DNA of 64,000 nucleotides from Sandaracinus sp964481145 (GCA_964481145.1 CAYZTA010000024.1:12747-76746), one strand, 5' to 3'. Numbered from the stretch's first letter, positions 1 to 9,964 are shown. Program-made: numbers and translations. Notes: generated by a model from the letters alone, not told the origin.

Positions 1-3000
1 GGCTTCGACGAGCCCCTTTACAATGGGCAACCCAAGCCCCGCGCCGCGGCGTTCTGACTTGCGTGTCTGCCAGAACCGTTCGAACACGTGCGGCAAATCG
101 TCTGGATAGATCCCCATCCCAGTGTCCGTTACCCAAAACAGAACAGAATCAGCTCTCGACTTCGCACCCACCGTGATGCACCCCCCCGGCTTCGTGAATT
201 TGATCGCATTTCCGATGAGGTTATCGAAAATCTGGAAAAGGCGATCGCGATCACCCCATACGTCTTCGAGTACGGGCGTCATCTCGGAACGTAAATGGAC
301 TGCGGCTGAGCTTGCGATGAGCTTCTGAGCATCGATACAGTCCAGCACGATTTGCCGTGAGGGCACACGGTCTGGCTCGATGATGAGACGGCCACCTTCG
401 ATTCGTGTGACGTCGAGCAGGTCACGAATGAGACGATTCATGCGGTTGACCGAACGTTCGATCATCTCCGCTGACTTCGTGGGCGATTGATTCGAGACAG
501 CTCCCGATCGTTGGAGGAGATTGGCCTGCATGAGAATCGCATTCAGAGGATTTCGAAGATCATGAGCCACAATCCCGAGCACCTCGTCCCGTGAATCGAT
601 TGCGCGTTGCGCAATCTGATAGAGACGAGCGCTGTCGACGGCGAGTGCTGCTCGAAATGCTGCCTTTTCGATCAATCGAACATCCACATCTGTATAAAAG
701 CGCCCCTGAGAGCGAATCACGGTCATGGATCCAACGATTCGTCCATGCGCCAAAAGGGGGACCGCCACGAGCGAGCTCACTTCGAGCTCATGGAGGATTT
801 GCCGATGCTCCTCGCTTTGGGCGAGAGCGTCCAGATACTCCGTCGTGATGTGTGAGATCAAAAAAGGCTTTTTGGTTTCGAAGACGTCGGAGCCGAGATA
901 AGGCTGACGTCGATCGAGTTCCACGTTCTGGAGCCTCTGCGCGAGCACGGCTTTGTTCGGATCGCGATGCACAGCGACGAGGCGACGAATCTTTCCATCC
1001 TCTTCGGTCACATCGACGACGCAGAGGTCGGCAAGATCCGTGGCCACGAGTCTTGCGACGTTTCGTGCTGTCTCTTGGTAGTCGAGTGTCAATGCGAGTT
1101 CGGATCCGAACTCTGCAAGAAAGCTTTGCTCCTTTTCGACCCGCTTCTGTTCTGTGATGTCGCGAAGTGCCACGGTGAGGATCTTCGTCCCGTCCACTTC
1201 AAGCTTCGAAATGGCGGCATCGATGGAGAACTCTTCACCGTTCTTTCGTAAGCCCGAAAGAGCGCGATGACCCGTGCGTCGCGCGGTGTCCGGTCCCAGT
1301 GCGAATCTCTTGACGTGTTCGTGGTGGAGCGCTCGAAATCGTTTGGCAATCAAGATATCCAGGGGCGCACCAATGGCTTCCTCTTTCGAATACCCGAAGG
1401 TCTTTTCAGCACCTTCGTTGAAGAGAGTGATCCGCTGCTCCTCGTCGATCGAGATGATCGCATCTGCAGAAATCGAAACGATTCCTGATGACTTTGCTTC
1501 TGCGATGCGAAGCGCTTCTTCGCGTTGCTTGCGTTCGGTGATGTCGTGAGTAATCCCAAATCCACTCAAAAAATTTCCATGTTCATCGAATTCGAGGTTG
1601 GCCTTCTCGCGCACCCATTTGATTCGTCCCTCGGCGATGATTCGATATTCGATGTCGTAAAGTTGCCCGTGCACGGCATGGGTCCATGCTTCATTGACAC
1701 ATGACCTGTCATCCGGATGAACACACGAAATGAACCTCTCGTGGGTCATCGGAGTCCCAAGCGGCACTCCGAAAATACGATAGGCTTCGGCGGACCAACA
1801 CAACGCTTCGGTTCCTAGGTCGATTCGCCAACTGCCAATATTCGCCACGGCTTGTGCGCGATTGAGATCGTCGTTGCTACGTTGAAGAGATTTCTCGAGC
1901 TGCTTTCGTTCACTCACGTCGCGCACGAGTGCCTGCCATCGGCCGTCGGGAAGAATGTTCGAGCTGACTTCGACAGGCAGAAGAGTGCCGTCTTTCTTCC
2001 GCATCTTCCATTCGCCGACCACCACTTCGCCTTTGAGCATTTGGGATTTTGACCATAGAAGTCGTTCGATATCCTCCGCGGGAAGCAGTTCGACAATGGG
2101 TTTGCCCACGATCTCCTCGCGAGAGTAACCGAACATTTGACATCCGGTGGAGTTGACATCCGTATAGTATCCCTCGAGGTTTGCGATGAAGATTCCGTCT
2201 GGGGCTTGCTCGATGAGAGCTCGAGTCTGCATTCGACTCACCTCGAGCGCTTCGTGAACTCGATTCAAGGGAACCGCCGTGACGATGAGCAGGAAAAGCC
2301 CCAACATGGTCATGGCCGACGCGAGAATGGCAAGCACCGTCGAGAGCTCCTCGACATCGAGCAGCCTCATCTCATGGGTCACGACCAGGCCGACCAGCAC
2401 GGGAGCCAGCATGGACGGGAGCACGAGACGCCTCAGCAACACACCTCCCGGACCTTCAGAAGTGACGACACGCATCACTCCTCTCGTCGGACGCTCGAAC
2501 AAGAGCCCCAAAGAAATCGAGAGTAAGGCAATCGCCGCTGGCAGCGCCACCCCGGCGGTGGGGACACGAGGCCACCTGTAGAGCAGCCCCGTATTGAAAG
2601 CGAATCCGAGGAGTGCAGTGAACGCTGTGAAGCCGGCACCAAGGATCAACCATTCCGATGGACGTGTGCGTGCTGTGGGGCGGAGATCGAAAACGAGCAA
2701 TGCGCTCGAAAGGAAGGTCAGAGCCAACGCGGTCATGGGCGCAGGACGCCCAATGCGTGGATCTGCATCGTGTCCGAGGAAGAGCTGGTTGATTCTCAAA
2801 TCGAGATTGAGCGCATATTCGGCGAGCGTCCCAAGGCCGATCGTAAGAACCACCGTTGCGGCCAGCACAGACAGGATCCACTGTGGGCCTCTGATGTCTT
2901 TGCGAGCACGCAAAGCCCCTGCGATGCCCATCAACAATATGGCGAAAGCGGCGTTCGGGTACATCTGCGGCCGGTTCGGTAGGATGGCCGTCAGAAAAGT

Positions 3001-3204
3001 CGTTCCCACGGCACCGCTCAGCAGGCCAAAAGCGCCGATCGCGGCGCCCACGAAGCAGAGCCAGCGGCCCGTTCGCACGTAACGAGAGTGCGATTCTTGC
3101 CCAGCATCACGAGCCGTGGGAGTTGCCGAGATGAGTCGCGAGTCCGTTTTGGGATCTCGATGACTCGACAGAACCATTCCTTGTGCCGTCCGAAGCTCAG
3201 CCAT
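1..3204 (-). CDS. Membrane PAS/GAF sensor histidine kinase (3' end outside window)
   Basis: The frame is open for 1068 codons from ATG at 3204 to the window edge, so the C-terminus is missing. Residues about 45-310 are a multi-pass membrane region. PAS-type domains follow from about 327 (FGYSREE), 450 and 568 (FGYSKEE), with a GAF domain at about 695-855. The phosphoacceptor box is VAHDLRNPLNAI with His881. The ATPase N box (NLIGNAIKFT) and G1 box (DTGMGI) are present, and GAGLGLPIVKGLVEA ends at base 1. No receiver is visible before the edge. It lies 78 nt downstream of the TreT-like gene on the same strand. It should autophosphorylate and signal to an unlinked regulator; the stimulus is unknown. 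Confidence 0.9.
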   Translation of the reverse strand, partial: MAELRTAQGMVLSSHRDPKTDSRLISATPTARDAGQESHSRYVRTGRWLCFVGAAIGAFGLLSGAVGTTFLTAILPNRPQMYPNAAFAILLMGIAGALRARKDIRGPQWILSVLAATVVLTIGLGTLAEYALNLDLRINQLFLGHDADPRIGRPAPMTALALTFLSSALLVFDLRPTARTRPSEWLILGAGFTAFTALLGFAFNTGLLYRWPRVPTAGVALPAAIALLSISLGLLFERPTRGVMRVVTSEGPGGVLLRRLVLPSMLAPVLVGLVVTHEMRLLDVEELSTVLAILASAMTMLGLFLLIVTAVPLNRVHEALEVSRMQTRALIEQAPDGIFIANLEGYYTDVNSTGCQMFGYSREEIVGKPIVELLPAEDIERLLWSKSQMLKGEVVVGEWKMRKKDGTLLPVEVSSNILPDGRWQALVRDVSERKQLEKSLQRSNDDLNRAQAVANIGSWRIDLGTEALCWSAEAYRIFGVPLGTPMTHERFISCVHPDDRSCVNEAWTHAVHGQLYDIEYRIIAEGRIKWVREKANLEFDEHGNFLSGFGITHDITERKQREEALRIAEAKSSGIVSISADAIISIDEEQRITLFNEGAEKTFGYSKEEAIGAPLDILIAKRFRALHHEHVKRFALGPDTARRTGHRALSGLRKNGEEFSIDAAISKLEVDGTKILTVALRDITEQKRVEKEQSFLAEFGSELALTLDYQETARNVARLVATDLADLCVVDVTEEDGKIRRLVAVHRDPNKAVLAQRLQNVELDRRQPYLGSDVFETKKPFLISHITTEYLDALAQSEEHRQILHELEVSSLVAVPLLAHGRIVGSMTVIRSQGRFYTDVDVRLIEKAAFRAALAVDSARLYQIAQRAIDSRDEVLGIVAHDLRNPLNAILMQANLLQRSGAVSNQSPTKSAEMIERSVNRMNRLIRDLLDVTRIEGGRLIIEPDRVPSRQIVLDCIDAQKLIASSAAVHLRSEMTPVLEDVWGDRDRLFQIFDNLIGNAIKFTKPGGCITVGAKSRADSVLFWVTDTGMGIYPDDLPHVFERFWQTRKSERRGAGLGLPIVKGLVEA

Positions 3205-3282
3205 ATTTGACACATGAGGCAAAAAGGAACTCGTGAATTATTGCGACGTGCGCAAAGATTCATGAGTTCGTGCAGCAGAGTG

Positions 3283-4539
3283 TCAATCGCCCAATATCGA
3301 TTTTACGAGACGGAGATCGTCACGCAACATTCGCGGAAGAAGGAACGCGCTTCGAACGTGCTCCCGAGCTGCTCGACCAAACGTGTGGCGCGCCGCCGGA
3401 TTCGAGAGAAGCTCGATCATACGAGCGGCGCATGTGTCGACACTGTCAACGAGATAGCGATCGTAGCCCGCTGGAAACTGCATCGGAATGCCTCCTGCGC
3501 GTCCAGCGACCACGGGTCTGGCTTTCCAGAACGACTCAGAAACCACCAAACCAAATCCTTCTCGCAGTGATTTTTGAATGACCAGATCGCATGCCCGCTG
3601 AAACGCGTTGACCTCCATGCTCCCCACGCCAGCGAGATTGGTGAACACGTAAATGTTTGGATCCCCGTCGACCTCTCTTTGTACGAGCGCGTGGATTTGC
3701 CAACCTTCCGGATCATCTCCTGCGACTGCCCCGACGAGTGCGAGTTGGAGCCCTTGGATTTCTTTTTTTGCGATTCGATATGCGTGGATCGCTCCCATCG
3801 GGTCTTTCCAAGGATCGAAGCGCGAGACTTGAACCACGAGGGGGCGATGAACATCGACTCCCGCGTTGGCGATGACTTCGCGGCAAAGTGCCTCAGACAA
3901 TTCCATGTTTTTGGTGGAAAAAGGATCGATCGCCGGAGCGATGAAGGCGATTCTCTTGCCCTCGAGTCCCGGAAGCACGAACTCCTTCATCGTGAACACG
4001 ATGGCGTCGTAGCTCCGGAGATACGGCAATAGAAAAGACGCGACTTCCTTGTTTGGAGCTGACGTGTCGATATGACAACGCCAGATCCATTTCGCGTCTC
4101 TCCGCCCCGCCGCCTCTCGGAATGCCGCGGGTTGGGGATCGTGAACGATGAACACGTCGTAGTGATCTTCGAGACAGTTTGCGCTCTCGCGGTTCACATG
4201 CAGATAAATCGCTTTGTCCATCTCGGACAGTGGATAGGAAGCGCCTTGGAGAGCGTTGTGGATTGATTTCGTGACCTGAAAGAACTCCGGCGTACCTTGG
4301 ATGAGTCGCCAGTTTGCGTTGAGTCCGAGTGCACGTGAGAGCGGCACGAGACGCGAGAGGAGTTCGGCGACACCACCGCCGAAGCCGGTAGAGTTCAAGT
4401 GACATATACGAACTCCGCGCAGCTCACGTGCGAGTTGCTCGATTTCATCGATGGTCTCGTCATCGGTGATGCGCCGATAGTTCTCGACGTTGGTGAACGG
4501 CGCAGAGCAGAACGGATGAACCGACACTTTAGGCAACAT
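3283..4539 (-). CDS. treT: TreT-like trehalose synthase (GT4 glycosyltransferase)
   Basis: 418 aa. The N-terminal half carries the TreT-type signatures STGFGGGVAELL and LIQGTPEFFQVTK. The C-terminal GT-B half has VSRFDPWKDP (donor-side Rossmann) and REGFGLVVSESFWKARPVV, with the acidic ExxE-like motif of retaining GT4 enzymes. TreT enzymes make trehalose from a nucleotide-diphosphate glucose and glucose, so the likely role is a cytoplasmic compatible solute or stress sugar. Start ATG 4539 is chosen because the family N-terminus begins right after it. It sits between a membrane-protein gene and the PAS kinase on the same strand. A related GT4 activity on another acceptor is possible. Confidence 0.8.
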   Translation of the reverse strand: MLPKVSVHPFCSAPFTNVENYRRITDDETIDEIEQLARELRGVRICHLNSTGFGGGVAELLSRLVPLSRALGLNANWRLIQGTPEFFQVTKSIHNALQGASYPLSEMDKAIYLHVNRESANCLEDHYDVFIVHDPQPAAFREAAGRRDAKWIWRCHIDTSAPNKEVASFLLPYLRSYDAIVFTMKEFVLPGLEGKRIAFIAPAIDPFSTKNMELSEALCREVIANAGVDVHRPLVVQVSRFDPWKDPMGAIHAYRIAKKEIQGLQLALVGAVAGDDPEGWQIHALVQREVDGDPNIYVFTNLAGVGSMEVNAFQRACDLVIQKSLREGFGLVVSESFWKARPVVAGRAGGIPMQFPAGYDRYLVDSVDTCAARMIELLSNPAARHTFGRAAREHVRSAFLLPRMLRDDLRLVKSILGD

Positions 4540-4591
4540 ACGTTCATTTCACGCACGATCTGTGCCTAAGGGCCCGGGTATGCCGTCTCGA

Positions 4592-5251
4592 TCAGTCCGC
4601 GAAAGCGATCGGTAAAGAAATGATCCAGAGGAGGCTTCCGAAAAGGACGAGCAAAGAGAAGACCGACAGCACACGTCGCGCTCGTTTGCGTGCGAGCTTC
4701 TCGCTGAGACCCGCGAGTGATGAAGACGCGCTCAACAGGACAGTCATCATCGCATAGTTGTCACTCGTGGAGTTATATGCCATGGCTCGTTGTCCCGAGC
4801 GCGATGATTGTTCGAGGAGCTCGTCTCCATGTCGTGTTTCGGCACGTTCATATTCGGGCATCGTGAAAGGCGTGTGCGGTGCCCCTTCGGGGTCTTGTTG
4901 ACGTGCATACGTCCATGCCTCGAACGCTCGTTTCATGATCGGACGAAAACTTTCTCGATAGAACTGCGCCGTTTCCGTATCTCCTTGGTGCTCGGATTCG
5001 TGATACTGAATGAATGTGGCGATATCGAGCATCGAATGCTGATTGCTTATCAAATGCGCCTCCGTGGCTCGCATTTGCGCACCCATGGTCTCGACAATCG
5101 CAAACGCCTGACGGCCTCCCCAAAGCGTGGATTGGAAAGCACACCACGCCGTTGCGAGTGTCGCCACCGTCACGATAGCCACAGTATAACGTCCCGTGCC
5201 TCGAAGCTCTTCCGGGATCTCAGGCGGTTCGAAGTCACCCACGTGTCTCAC
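4592..5251 (-). CDS. Two-TM membrane protein of unknown function
   Basis: Not recognised with certainty. An N-terminal hydrophobic segment (VAIVTVATLATAWCAFQ) is followed by about 130 mainly charged, helical residues rich in Glu, Gln and Arg. A second hydrophobic segment (LSVFSLLVLFGSLLWII) lies at the C-terminus. The layout resembles DUF4337-like or other small two-helix inner-membrane proteins. The frame is open up to ATG 5398, but that start would overlap the divergent transporter start at 5363. GTG 5251 is therefore preferred (219 aa), although its Shine-Dalgarno is weak. It lies 52 nt upstream of treT on the same strand and may share its transcript. Confidence 0.6.
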   Translation of the reverse strand: MRHVGDFEPPEIPEELRGTGRYTVAIVTVATLATAWCAFQSTLWGGRQAFAIVETMGAQMRATEAHLISNQHSMLDIATFIQYHESEHQGDTETAQFYRESFRPIMKRAFEAWTYARQQDPEGAPHTPFTMPEYERAETRHGDELLEQSSRSGQRAMAYNSTSDNYAMMTVLLSASSSLAGLSEKLARKRARRVLSVFSLLVLFGSLLWIISLPIAFAD

Positions 5252-5362
5252 GTCGATTGCATTGCGCGGACCACTCCACGGCACTCGTAGGAGCCACAGG
5301 CGATGGCATACAGTTCGCGTCACGAAGAGGGGAGAGTGCTCGCTCGATTTTGAAAGCGACTC

Positions 5363-6262
5363 ATGGATCTCGCACAAGCATTCCTGATCGCCTTCCATAT
5401 CACGATCGCCGCGGTCGTCTTTGCGACGGGGCTCGCGACGAAGACCTCAGATCTCGCATATCTTGCCCATCGTCCGAAGCTCCTTTTTCGTTCACTTCTC
5501 GCGATGGTGATCATTTCACCTATCTTCGCGTTGCTTCTCTTTCGCTTTCTCCCGATTGGCGCAGCGACGGCCGTCGCGATCATCGTCAGCTCGCTTGCGC
5601 CGGGCTTGCCCACGGTGCCTCGGACGGGACAGAAAGCCGGAGGCAATTTCGCATTTGCCACGAGCTTGATGTTCACGACGGCCTCACTCGAGGTGATTAC
5701 GATCCCGATCTGGCTCGCGATACTCCGCCATTTCATGAATATCGAAGTGGCGGTACCTCTCGGGTCGATCGTAAAAATCCTCGCAATCGGGCTCTTGCTT
5801 CCTTTGATCGCCGGGGTGGCAGTTCGTCATTTTGCGGCGAAATTGGCCGACCGTATCATGGGTCCCATTGCAACCTTTGCGAATACCCTGCTCCCGGGAC
5901 TTTCGCTCGTCGTGCTTCTGGTGGGCTTGAGTGCTCTGCGCCAACTCGGATGGATCTCGCTTGTCGCGATGATCCTCATGCCGCTCTTTTCACTCCTCTT
6001 GGGTCACTCGTTCGGTGGTCCCGAACCGGGTGATCGCACCGTGCTCGGCATCGCCAATGCCGGTCGATTTCCCGCTCTCGCGGCGCTGATCGCGACCACG
6101 AGCTTTCCGGAGATTCATGCGTTGCCGGCGGTCATTGCCTATGTGGTGATCTCCAATATCGTTATCTTGCCGTACGTGCGCAGACGCCGCGGTGCGCGAC
6201 ACACCTCGGAGGAGGAAAAGGCTTCCGAAGTTCACGGAGGTGCGCCACCGGTTCCGGCTTGA
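5363..6262 (+). CDS. BASS-family (bile acid:sodium symporter-like) transporter
   Basis: 299 aa, almost entirely hydrophobic, with about nine to ten membrane segments. The order and the loop VSSLAPGLPTVPRTGQKAGG, followed by FATSLMFTTASLEVITIPIW, fit the bile acid:sodium symporter/arsenical-resistance-3 fold, with a second crossover-like stretch at LGIANAGRFPALAALI. The tail is basic and hydrophilic. It should move an organic anion or another small solute across the inner membrane, probably with sodium; the substrate cannot be read from sequence. It is divergent from the membrane-protein gene at 5251. Confidence 0.75.
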   Translation: MDLAQAFLIAFHITIAAVVFATGLATKTSDLAYLAHRPKLLFRSLLAMVIISPIFALLLFRFLPIGAATAVAIIVSSLAPGLPTVPRTGQKAGGNFAFATSLMFTTASLEVITIPIWLAILRHFMNIEVAVPLGSIVKILAIGLLLPLIAGVAVRHFAAKLADRIMGPIATFANTLLPGLSLVVLLVGLSALRQLGWISLVAMILMPLFSLLLGHSFGGPEPGDRTVLGIANAGRFPALAALIATTSFPEIHALPAVIAYVVISNIVILPYVRRRRGARHTSEEEKASEVHGGAPPVPA

Positions 6263-6344
6263 GTAAAGGCCCGGCCCCTGATGGCCAAGGCACGAGGAAT
6301 GCAGCTCCAAGTCCGTTCAACTCTCGCTGCATGAGATTCACCTC

Positions 6345-7169
6345 ATGAACGACGCAATTTGCGGGGACAAATTCAGATCGCTCGGGATTCGATGGACCAT
6401 CGGCGACGTGAGCGAGCATGGGTGGGAAGCGCTTCGCTTATCGATCCTCGGCGCCCGCCGCATCTTCGGCCCCTGCGCGCAATACGTCGTTTGCGTCAAC
6501 ACGGTTTCGCTCTCGGAGGCCCGCGTGAGGATGAGTGAAGTCTCGAGTGACATTGAATGGCGCGATGTCACGCACGAACTCGATCCCGTCATGCGAACCT
6601 ATTTCGATGATGGCCTTGCTGAGGGGGTGGGTTGGAAGTTCGCTCCGATGCGCGTCTTTCACGACCGTTACGAGCTCGCACTCGACAATGATTGCATCCT
6701 CTGGCGCATGCCCGAGGCCATCCGTCATTGGCTCCATGATGCTACGGAGACTTGCGTCATCGCCGAAGATGTCCGTCCGTGCTTTGGACAGTTCGCAGAG
6801 CTCTGCGGCAGCGAGCCACGTAATTCGGGAATCCGCGGTATCCCTTCGAGTCTCGATTTGCGTGCAGTCATGACTGACGTGCTCGCCAAGCGCTCTCTGC
6901 GGCTGGAGAGTGAGCTCGACGAACAGGGCCTTCAGGTCGCGGCGGTTCGATTGTCTCGTCCGACCCACGTGGTGCGTCTCGAAGAGGTCTCGATCTGTTC
7001 ACCCTTTCCACCCCACTGCGCGGAGCTCGGTACATGCGGAGCGCATTTCGTGGGTCTCAATGCGCATCACCTTCCATGGAAGCTCGACGATGGTCGCAAT
7101 GCCTCAGCTCGTACACGCGAGCATTTCGAACATCTCCGCCCCGAGCTTCATCGCCGTGTCGGCCTATGA
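6345..7169 (+). CDS. GT-A-like protein of unknown function
   Basis: 274 aa, no signal peptide. The N-terminal half (VVCVNTVSLSEARVRM, then ELALDNDCILWRMP with an Asp-Asn-Asp) has the look of a GT-A nucleotide-sugar-binding fold with a DxD-like metal motif. This is pattern recognition, not a firm family match. The C-terminal 60 residues are rich in His, Cys and Pro (SPFPPHCAELGTCGAHFVGLN) and could bind metal. It starts 82 nt after the transporter; no convincing ribosome site precedes ATG 6345. Confidence 0.55.
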   Translation: MNDAICGDKFRSLGIRWTIGDVSEHGWEALRLSILGARRIFGPCAQYVVCVNTVSLSEARVRMSEVSSDIEWRDVTHELDPVMRTYFDDGLAEGVGWKFAPMRVFHDRYELALDNDCILWRMPEAIRHWLHDATETCVIAEDVRPCFGQFAELCGSEPRNSGIRGIPSSLDLRAVMTDVLAKRSLRLESELDEQGLQVAAVRLSRPTHVVRLEEVSICSPFPPHCAELGTCGAHFVGLNAHHLPWKLDDGRNASARTREHFEHLRPELHRRVGL

Positions 7170-7277
7170 CAGACATATCCACCTGAATGGAGAAGATGTC
7201 GGATTGATACGCCGTCAATTGACGCCTTTTTCTGAAATTGAGTTGTATGCCCCATTGGTTCATGGGTACTATTGCTC

Positions 7278-7724
7278 ATGGCCCACTCAACCAAAGCATT
7301 TCGGCGTCAGCACAATCAAATTCTCGACCTCATTCAACAACTATTGTTGATGTTGAACACAGAAGACTTGAGGCGCGATGCAAATCCAGTTTGCATGATG
7401 CGGTCGCGTTTGATGGGAATCCTCGTGGTCCATCTCGCAATGGAAGATCGCGTGATGTATCCCCAACTCATGGCCAGTCCCAATGTGATTCTCGCGACGG
7501 TGGCCAAGAGATATCAGCTCGAGGTGGGAGACTATAAATCGCAGCTCAACATTTATTTGGAGCATTGGCGTACTGCGGAGGAGATTCAGTCGAATCCACC
7601 TGTCTTCATCCATGAAACACGACGGATTTTGGGGGTGCTCGTCCAACGAATCGAACGTGAGAATGGCGAATTGTACCCGCTCATCGAAAACGTGCAGAGT
7701 CACCGATTCGCGAAAACAGGATAG
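7278..7724 (+). CDS. Hemerythrin-like (HHE) domain protein
   Basis: 148 aa from ATG 7278; an in-frame TTG lies two codons upstream and is less likely. A four-helix bundle is suggested, with candidate metal ligands in RRQHNQIL (His12), HLAMEDRVMYPQL (HxxxE) and ERENGELYPL near the end. This is the usual spacing of small bacterial hemerythrin-like proteins, which carry a diiron centre and bind oxygen, NO or iron. It lies 77 nt before dps on the same strand, which fits an oxidative or iron-stress pair. Confidence 0.65.
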   Translation: MAHSTKAFRRQHNQILDLIQQLLLMLNTEDLRRDANPVCMMRSRLMGILVVHLAMEDRVMYPQLMASPNVILATVAKRYQLEVGDYKSQLNIYLEHWRTAEEIQSNPPVFIHETRRILGVLVQRIERENGELYPLIENVQSHRFAKTG

Positions 7725-7800
7725 GGCCTCGATCAGGATCGTGAGGAGGCTCTCATGTGATCTCCCGCCGTTGTGCGATCGTGCGCAGCAGGAGTTTCAC

Positions 7801-8274
7801 ATGAACATCGATATCGGTATCGAAGCAAGCAAGCGTCAGGAGATCGCGGGCGGCCTTTCACGGGTTCTCGCCGACACCTACACGCTTTATCTGAAGACCC
7901 ACAATTTCCATTGGAACGTCACAGGCCCGATGTTCCAGACGCTGCACCTCATGTTCGAGACGCACTACAATGAGCTCGCGCTCGCAGTGGATCTCGTGGC
8001 GGAACGAATTCGCGCGCTCGGTTTTCCGGCGCCCGGCACCTATCGGCAGTTCAGCGAGCTCTCTACGATCAAGGAAGAGAACGGCGTCCCGAAAGCCGAG
8101 GACATGATTCGCAAGCTCGTCGAAGGTCATGAAACTGTTGCGCGTACTGCGCGTCAGGTCTTCAAGATCGCAGAGGGCGTGAGCGATCAGCCGACCTGCG
8201 ATCTCTTGACCCAACGCATGCAGGTGCACGAGAAGACCGCGTGGATGCTGCGCAGTCTGCTCGAGTCATCATGA
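7801..8274 (+). CDS. dps: Dps family ferritin-like DNA-protection protein
   Basis: 157 aa. The ferroxidase signature THNFHWNVTGPMFQTLHLMF is present, with NELALAVDLVAERIRALG supplying the acidic ligands of the inter-subunit iron site. Dps forms a 12-mer that oxidises Fe(II) with hydrogen peroxide and shields DNA. ATG 7801 is chosen because CAGGAG lies at the right distance upstream and the family N-terminus begins there, although the frame is open further 5'. The hemerythrin-like gene precedes it. The 3' end overlaps a convergent membrane-protein gene by 6 nt. Confidence 0.93.
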   Translation: MNIDIGIEASKRQEIAGGLSRVLADTYTLYLKTHNFHWNVTGPMFQTLHLMFETHYNELALAVDLVAERIRALGFPAPGTYRQFSELSTIKEENGVPKAEDMIRKLVEGHETVARTARQVFKIAEGVSDQPTCDLLTQRMQVHEKTAWMLRSLLESS

Positions 8275-8688
8275 GTTCTTCTTCGAAGCCGGCCGCGTCG
8301 TTTTCGCAACGAATCCGCCGACAACGATGAAGAGCGGGAGCAACGCGATGCGCCCGAGTGCAAACCAGAAGGGCATGCCTTGGGCGTCATCGCTGCTCAT
8401 CATTCCGATAAATCCAATCAAGCCGCCGAGCACGGCGGCGTGTGCGACCGGCGCAACACCGGCAAGGCGTCCGACGAGCAGACCTGCGACGATCCCATTG
8501 GGCACGGCTCCCGCCAAAAGGAGGAGGAGTCCTAGACTCGTGGCGCGCTCTTCGGTCGGGAATTGCGGCGTGGCCAGTGAATAGATCACGGCCATGTAGA
8601 GGTAGCCGAGGATCCATGACACGATGAAACCCACCACCACGGCGAACACGGACTTGAGTGGTGAGCCTACTTGGGGTTCGGTCTCCAT
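8269..8688 (-). CDS. Small four-TM membrane protein, unknown function
   Basis: 139 aa from ATG 8688. Four hydrophobic stretches are visible: FAVVVGFIVSWILGYLYMAV, SLGLLLLLAGAVPNGIVAG, HAAVLGGLIGFIGMM and IALLPLFIVVGGFVA. The tail is basic (KTTRPASKKNS). No catalytic motif and no family I can name. Upstream in-frame codons run to 8805 but look non-coding and would leave little room for the divergent lipoprotein promoter. It is convergent with dps. Confidence 0.65.
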   Translation of the reverse strand: METEPQVGSPLKSVFAVVVGFIVSWILGYLYMAVIYSLATPQFPTEERATSLGLLLLLAGAVPNGIVAGLLVGRLAGVAPVAHAAVLGGLIGFIGMMSSDDAQGMPFWFALGRIALLPLFIVVGGFVAKTTRPASKKNS

Positions 8689-8782
8689 GAGCGCCCCGAT
8701 GAGAGCCGTTCGAGAGTGAATGTGCAAGCCGACATGCGATCGTGATGGAGAAACGCAACATATCGCGGTAGGTCCCAAGGTC

Positions 8783-9958
8783 ATGCGGCATCTCCTATTG
8801 GCCATCGCATGCGCTCTGATGCCTTCGTGTGGACGCGCTCCTACGGAACCTGCTCCTGCGCCACCCGTTCCGGAGCCTTTGCCTCCCAGCGCATCCGTGA
8901 ACGTGAATCAATCCTCGCTTCGCTTCGGTGCGCGATGCGCGCTTGGAGCGCCGACGCCGATCGCGGAGGGTCTCGGAGTCCTGCATGGCGTGGGCATTGC
9001 GGTCGGTGACACTTCGCAGATGATCGTCTCCGATCGTGATGCGAATACATTGCTCGCGATGAGCCGACGTGTGGCGTCGGGCGCGAGCCCCAGCGCACTG
9101 ACACTTCCCGGAGCCGATGAGATCTTCGCGATCGAAGCGATCGATGGGGATCGATTCATCGTGATGACGAATGCACGCTGTCCGGAGGCCTCCACGACCC
9201 CGCGTTGTCTCCGAGCGCGTCTCCTCGGCGCGGATGCACGCGCTCTGTCAGAGGAGATCGTCATTCCCCTGCCTGAGCCGCTCCGCACCTTTCGTGTCGA
9301 TGCGAGCGGCGATGCGGTTTGGATCGCGCGTACGAGCGCGCACTCCAGGCCAAAGCTCGACATGCTTTTTGCGAGCAGGGAGGGGAGTCTCTCGGTGTTG
9401 ACACGCACTCTTGGAGATGCGCGCGCGTTGGACGAGCCCACGGAGATTCTTGGACTCGCTGTGTCTAGCGGGAGTTATGCCGTGCTCTATCGGCGGGGAG
9501 CCACCGAGGATGCACGGAGCGCGGTCGTCCTTGGAACGTCCGTGCGGGAGCGCGAAATCGAGCCGCTCCACGATGCGCTCGTTCTCGAGTCATTCGATTG
9601 GTCGTCTGGGTCGCTGGCGGCCATCGCAGCTTTCGAATTCCAGCGTCCAATCTTCTTGCGATGGGGGCCAGATGGACGAATCCGTGGTGAGGCCAGGAGC
9701 GTCTTGCCTGGTGAGGAATTGCCCGCGCCTTTCACGAATCGACGCACGGCGATCATTCATGGCGCGGGGCCGAGCATGTCGATCGAAGTGCGAGATGGGG
9801 CGGGAGACGCGATCGCGGCTCCTGTCCCCATCGAGAACGCCATGCACGCGGACATCGCGCGGAACGGCGATGAGTTCATCGTCGCCATCGCGAGGCGCGA
9901 GGGAGGGGGAGGATTCTCGATCGAGACACGCGAGCTCCGGTGCGAGGCACACGATTGA
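8783..9958 (+). CDS. Predicted lipoprotein, unknown (possibly propeller-like)
   Basis: 391 aa from ATG 8783. The N-terminus MRHLLLAIACALMPSC is a short lipoprotein signal with a candidate lipid-attachment Cys16, followed by a Pro-rich linker (PTEPAPAPPVPEPLPPS). The rest alternates short beta-rich stretches with Asp/Gly turns (GDGDR-like, VDASGDAVWIAR, VARNGDEFIVA types), which suggests a beta-propeller. No family signature is recognised. It should be anchored on the periplasmic side of a membrane. It ends 7 nt before the convergent prs stop. Confidence 0.7.
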   Translation: MRHLLLAIACALMPSCGRAPTEPAPAPPVPEPLPPSASVNVNQSSLRFGARCALGAPTPIAEGLGVLHGVGIAVGDTSQMIVSDRDANTLLAMSRRVASGASPSALTLPGADEIFAIEAIDGDRFIVMTNARCPEASTTPRCLRARLLGADARALSEEIVIPLPEPLRTFRVDASGDAVWIARTSAHSRPKLDMLFASREGSLSVLTRTLGDARALDEPTEILGLAVSSGSYAVLYRRGATEDARSAVVLGTSVREREIEPLHDALVLESFDWSSGSLAAIAAFEFQRPIFLRWGPDGRIRGEARSVLPGEELPAPFTNRRTAIIHGAGPSMSIEVRDGAGDAIAAPVPIENAMHADIARNGDEFIVAIARREGGGGFSIETRELRCEAHD

Positions 9959-9964
9959 GCTACC

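Noticed and set aside
5252..5398. N-terminal extension of the membrane protein gene to ATG 5398
   Set aside because: It would overlap the divergent transporter start and the added residues do not look like protein.
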